The notes beneath the pieces were generated by a model. It saw only the letters and a list, made by a program, of their open reading frames with translations. It did not search any database and was not told the origin of the DNA. From the NCBI GenBank assembly GCA_030040515.1, contig JASHTO010000128.1, positions 1 to 7,154 on the forward strand: a stretch of 7,154 nt of DNA. Direction: 5' to 3'. Position 1 is the first letter of the stretch; each line of letters starts with the position of its first letter. This DNA comes from Terriglobia bacterium (GTDB taxonomy: Bacteria > Acidobacteriota > Terriglobia > UBA7540). A program made the position numbers and the translations under genes. This document shows positions 6,401 through 7,154 of the stretch, piece by piece.

Positions 6401-7117
6401 TTCCTCTTCAACTACACCTATTCGAAGTGCCGAGACGACGGGGGCGGAACGATTTATGGCGAATCGGAGAATTACTACCGCGCTCCCTACGTGCCGGGTT
6501 TTGGGATTCAGTATGACTACGCGTTGTGTGATTGGGACACGACCAACATTCTCCACTACAGCGGCACGTGGGCGCTGCCCGTGGGAGCAGGCCAGCACCT
6601 TCTGGGAACCTCGCATGGAGTGGAAAATGCGATTTTGGGCGGATGGCACGCCAACTGGATATTCACTTGGACCAGCGGGCAGCCCACCACCATTCATAGT
6701 GCCGTAACCACGGTCGCTGGCCAGGCCGCCGGGAGCAACGCTCTACTGGTTCCCGGCGAAAATGTCGACGCCGGGCAGAGCATCGCTCACTATTGGAATG
6801 CCGCGGCGTTCGCCAGTCCGCCGGCGGTCGCGTCCGTAGGCCAGACCAACGGTGCGCCCCTGGGCGGCGCTCCCGATCAGGTGTACGGGCCGCCTGTCCA
6901 CCGCCTCGACTTTTCACTGTTCAAGCAGTTCCACATTACCGAGGCCACTTATCTCGAATTTCGCGGCGAGTTCTTCAACTTCACCAACACTCCGGACTTC
7001 GGGTTGCCCAGCGCCACGAATTATCTGAACTCCACAAACTTCGGGCAGATCACCAGCACACGTGATTCCCCTAATGACGCCCGCCAGATCCAGTTGGCAT
7101 TGAAGTTGTACTTCTGA
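3497..7117 (+). CDS. TonB-dependent receptor, Oar-like, with carboxypeptidase-regulatory-like N-terminal domain
   Basis: An intact 1206-residue outer-membrane protein, full length for Oar-like receptors. Residues 1-28 are a signal peptide (MVYRR, then a hydrophobic stretch, cleavage likely after AQA). Residues about 30-113 form a carboxypeptidase D regulatory-like beta-sandwich (GTILGTVTDQSGAVVPGSKV, ASDGRFLF, YSVKAEFRGFRT). Residues about 125-258 are the plug, with LPLNGRNFTFL, NYMLDGLDNNN, the VDAIEEFNLQTN stretch and GRSAGAIMNATTKSGTN, all typical. The remainder is a beta-barrel ending in RQIQLALKLYF with the C-terminal aromatic residue needed for outer-membrane insertion. A CxxC (C401, C404) lies in what is probably an extracellular loop. 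No clear TonB box is visible, as is common in this group. Such proteins take up bulky substrates, often carbohydrates, using energy from TonB-ExbBD; no SusD-like partner is visible, though only 37 bases follow the stop. Expression is probably controlled by the operator-bearing promoter at 3179-3207 and the divergent GntR regulator. Family assignment is secure; the substrate is unknown. Confidence 0.95.
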   Translation: MVYRRVLALMLVVCAWGAVGTARLFAQADTGTILGTVTDQSGAVVPGSKVTITNQSTGLVDSKVTASDGRFLFTPIKIGTYSVKAEFRGFRTAERTGVTVDIQQQVLVNFSLSPGMVTQTVVVSTPPSLLETQSGSLGQVIESKEINDLPLNGRNFTFLAQLSAGVIPDYISGGAAANTTTGGFIANGFRYEQDNYMLDGLDNNNRMTGYGNTGASYVALPPVDAIEEFNLQTNSYSAQFGRSAGAIMNATTKSGTNQIHGDVWEFVRNDDLDSADFFQDAAGNTKGKYQRNQFGGAVGGPVYLPHIYDGKNKTFFFFDYEGQRIRQAVPLTTTVSTVAEASSGYTNFADLISGQSGALYGPDALGRKYPIGTLLNPATTRGPFNAGQADPVTGLTFTSSCNACYVRDPFPGNVIPASQIFAGAAKILSMYPAPNIPNAGIFNNYAANLPLTQNVDQYDIRADQNFSSRDQFFARYSHLHSPGINPNDGDYSGNVLNLPTVLSDMHDAVAGYTHTFTPTLINEARVGYSRLHSATLQENASNYGLPAQLGIPDIPQGNLNGGIPAMVVSDLSWLGNGTQEPDNEFSETTQVADNVTKIKGKHTLKAGFMYMHMAFPFTTDTFGRGRWRYNGTYAAIVGLGDASTGRAQYLLNPIPSILPAADSGVNYTGGVDSLTVSNVAPIATSQGYYGMYFQDDWKLTSKLTLNLGLRDEYYPWYRDRFGAMANLVPNLNWQGGEFLMPTSTANSTLSTSFLTALGNDGIKVTPDSNSSLVNTPSTNWAPRFGFAYSVTSKFVARGGFGLFYGGADDQGSATSLAGNYPFLYTLVYNAPNSVNPAEPNASVGALSNGFTNVGLTASTVTAGAVSPRGITPNYSIPTAYEGNLTLQYQLTRNTMGSIGYVYTGGRHLDSVTEANLPNVLLPPTTSNLLPYLPYPDLSRGYFYVTTQADSYYNGMQFNIQRRFGAGLDFLFNYTYSKCRDDGGGTIYGESENYYRAPYVPGFGIQYDYALCDWDTTNILHYSGTWALPVGAGQHLLGTSHGVENAILGGWHANWIFTWTSGQPTTIHSAVTTVAGQAAGSNALLVPGENVDAGQSIAHYWNAAAFASPPAVASVGQTNGAPLGGAPDQVYGPPVHRLDFSLFKQFHITEATYLEFRGEFFNFTNTPDFGLPSATNYLNSTNFGQITSTRDSPNDARQIQLALKLYF

Positions 7118-7154
7118 GCTTCAGTAAACCTGCGATGAGAGAACAAACCCTGAG

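Overview
The window suggests a chromosome of an Acidobacteriota member (or a close relative rich in Oar-like receptors). The reasons are a roughly 1200-residue Oar-type TonB-dependent receptor with an N-terminal carboxypeptidase-regulatory-like domain, remains of a second such receptor, a secreted sugar phosphate isomerase-like protein with a Tat-like leader, and moderately high GC. This is inferred from gene style, not from a search.

Layout, left to right. At 1-524 (minus) lies the N-terminal part of a xylose-isomerase-like TIM-barrel protein; the gene runs off the left edge. A short spacer (525-671) holds its ribosome binding site and a stem-loop. At 672-1325 (minus) is a wrecked Oar-like receptor gene that keeps only a mid-barrel piece and the C-terminus, in two different frames. 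Next to it, in the opposite direction, 1399-1827 (plus) is a wrecked alpha/beta hydrolase gene with a good start signal, an in-frame TGA and a large central deletion. At 1858-2559 (minus) is an intact GntR/FadR-type regulator with a complete set of FCD metal ligands. An unusually long non-coding region follows (2560-3496). It holds a degenerate copy of a promoter/operator (2851-2873), a 221-bp foldback repeat (2928-3148), a strong sigma70-like promoter whose 17-bp spacer is filled by an inverted repeat (3179-3207), and a leader of about 280 nt. The main gene, 3497-7117 (plus), is an intact Oar-like TonB-dependent receptor.

Working model (inference): the GntR/FCD regulator senses a small carboxylate or sugar-acid-type ligand. 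It controls the divergent receptor gene through the operator between its -35 and -10 boxes, and the receptor imports a carbohydrate-related or other bulky substrate across the outer membrane. The isomerase-like gene fits a sugar-related theme, but the decayed block separates it from the pair. No CRISPR array, tRNA, rRNA or transposase is visible. I see no clearly new enzymatic system. The most unusual structure is the regulatory region 2851-3207, where two related palindromic sites flank a foldback element.
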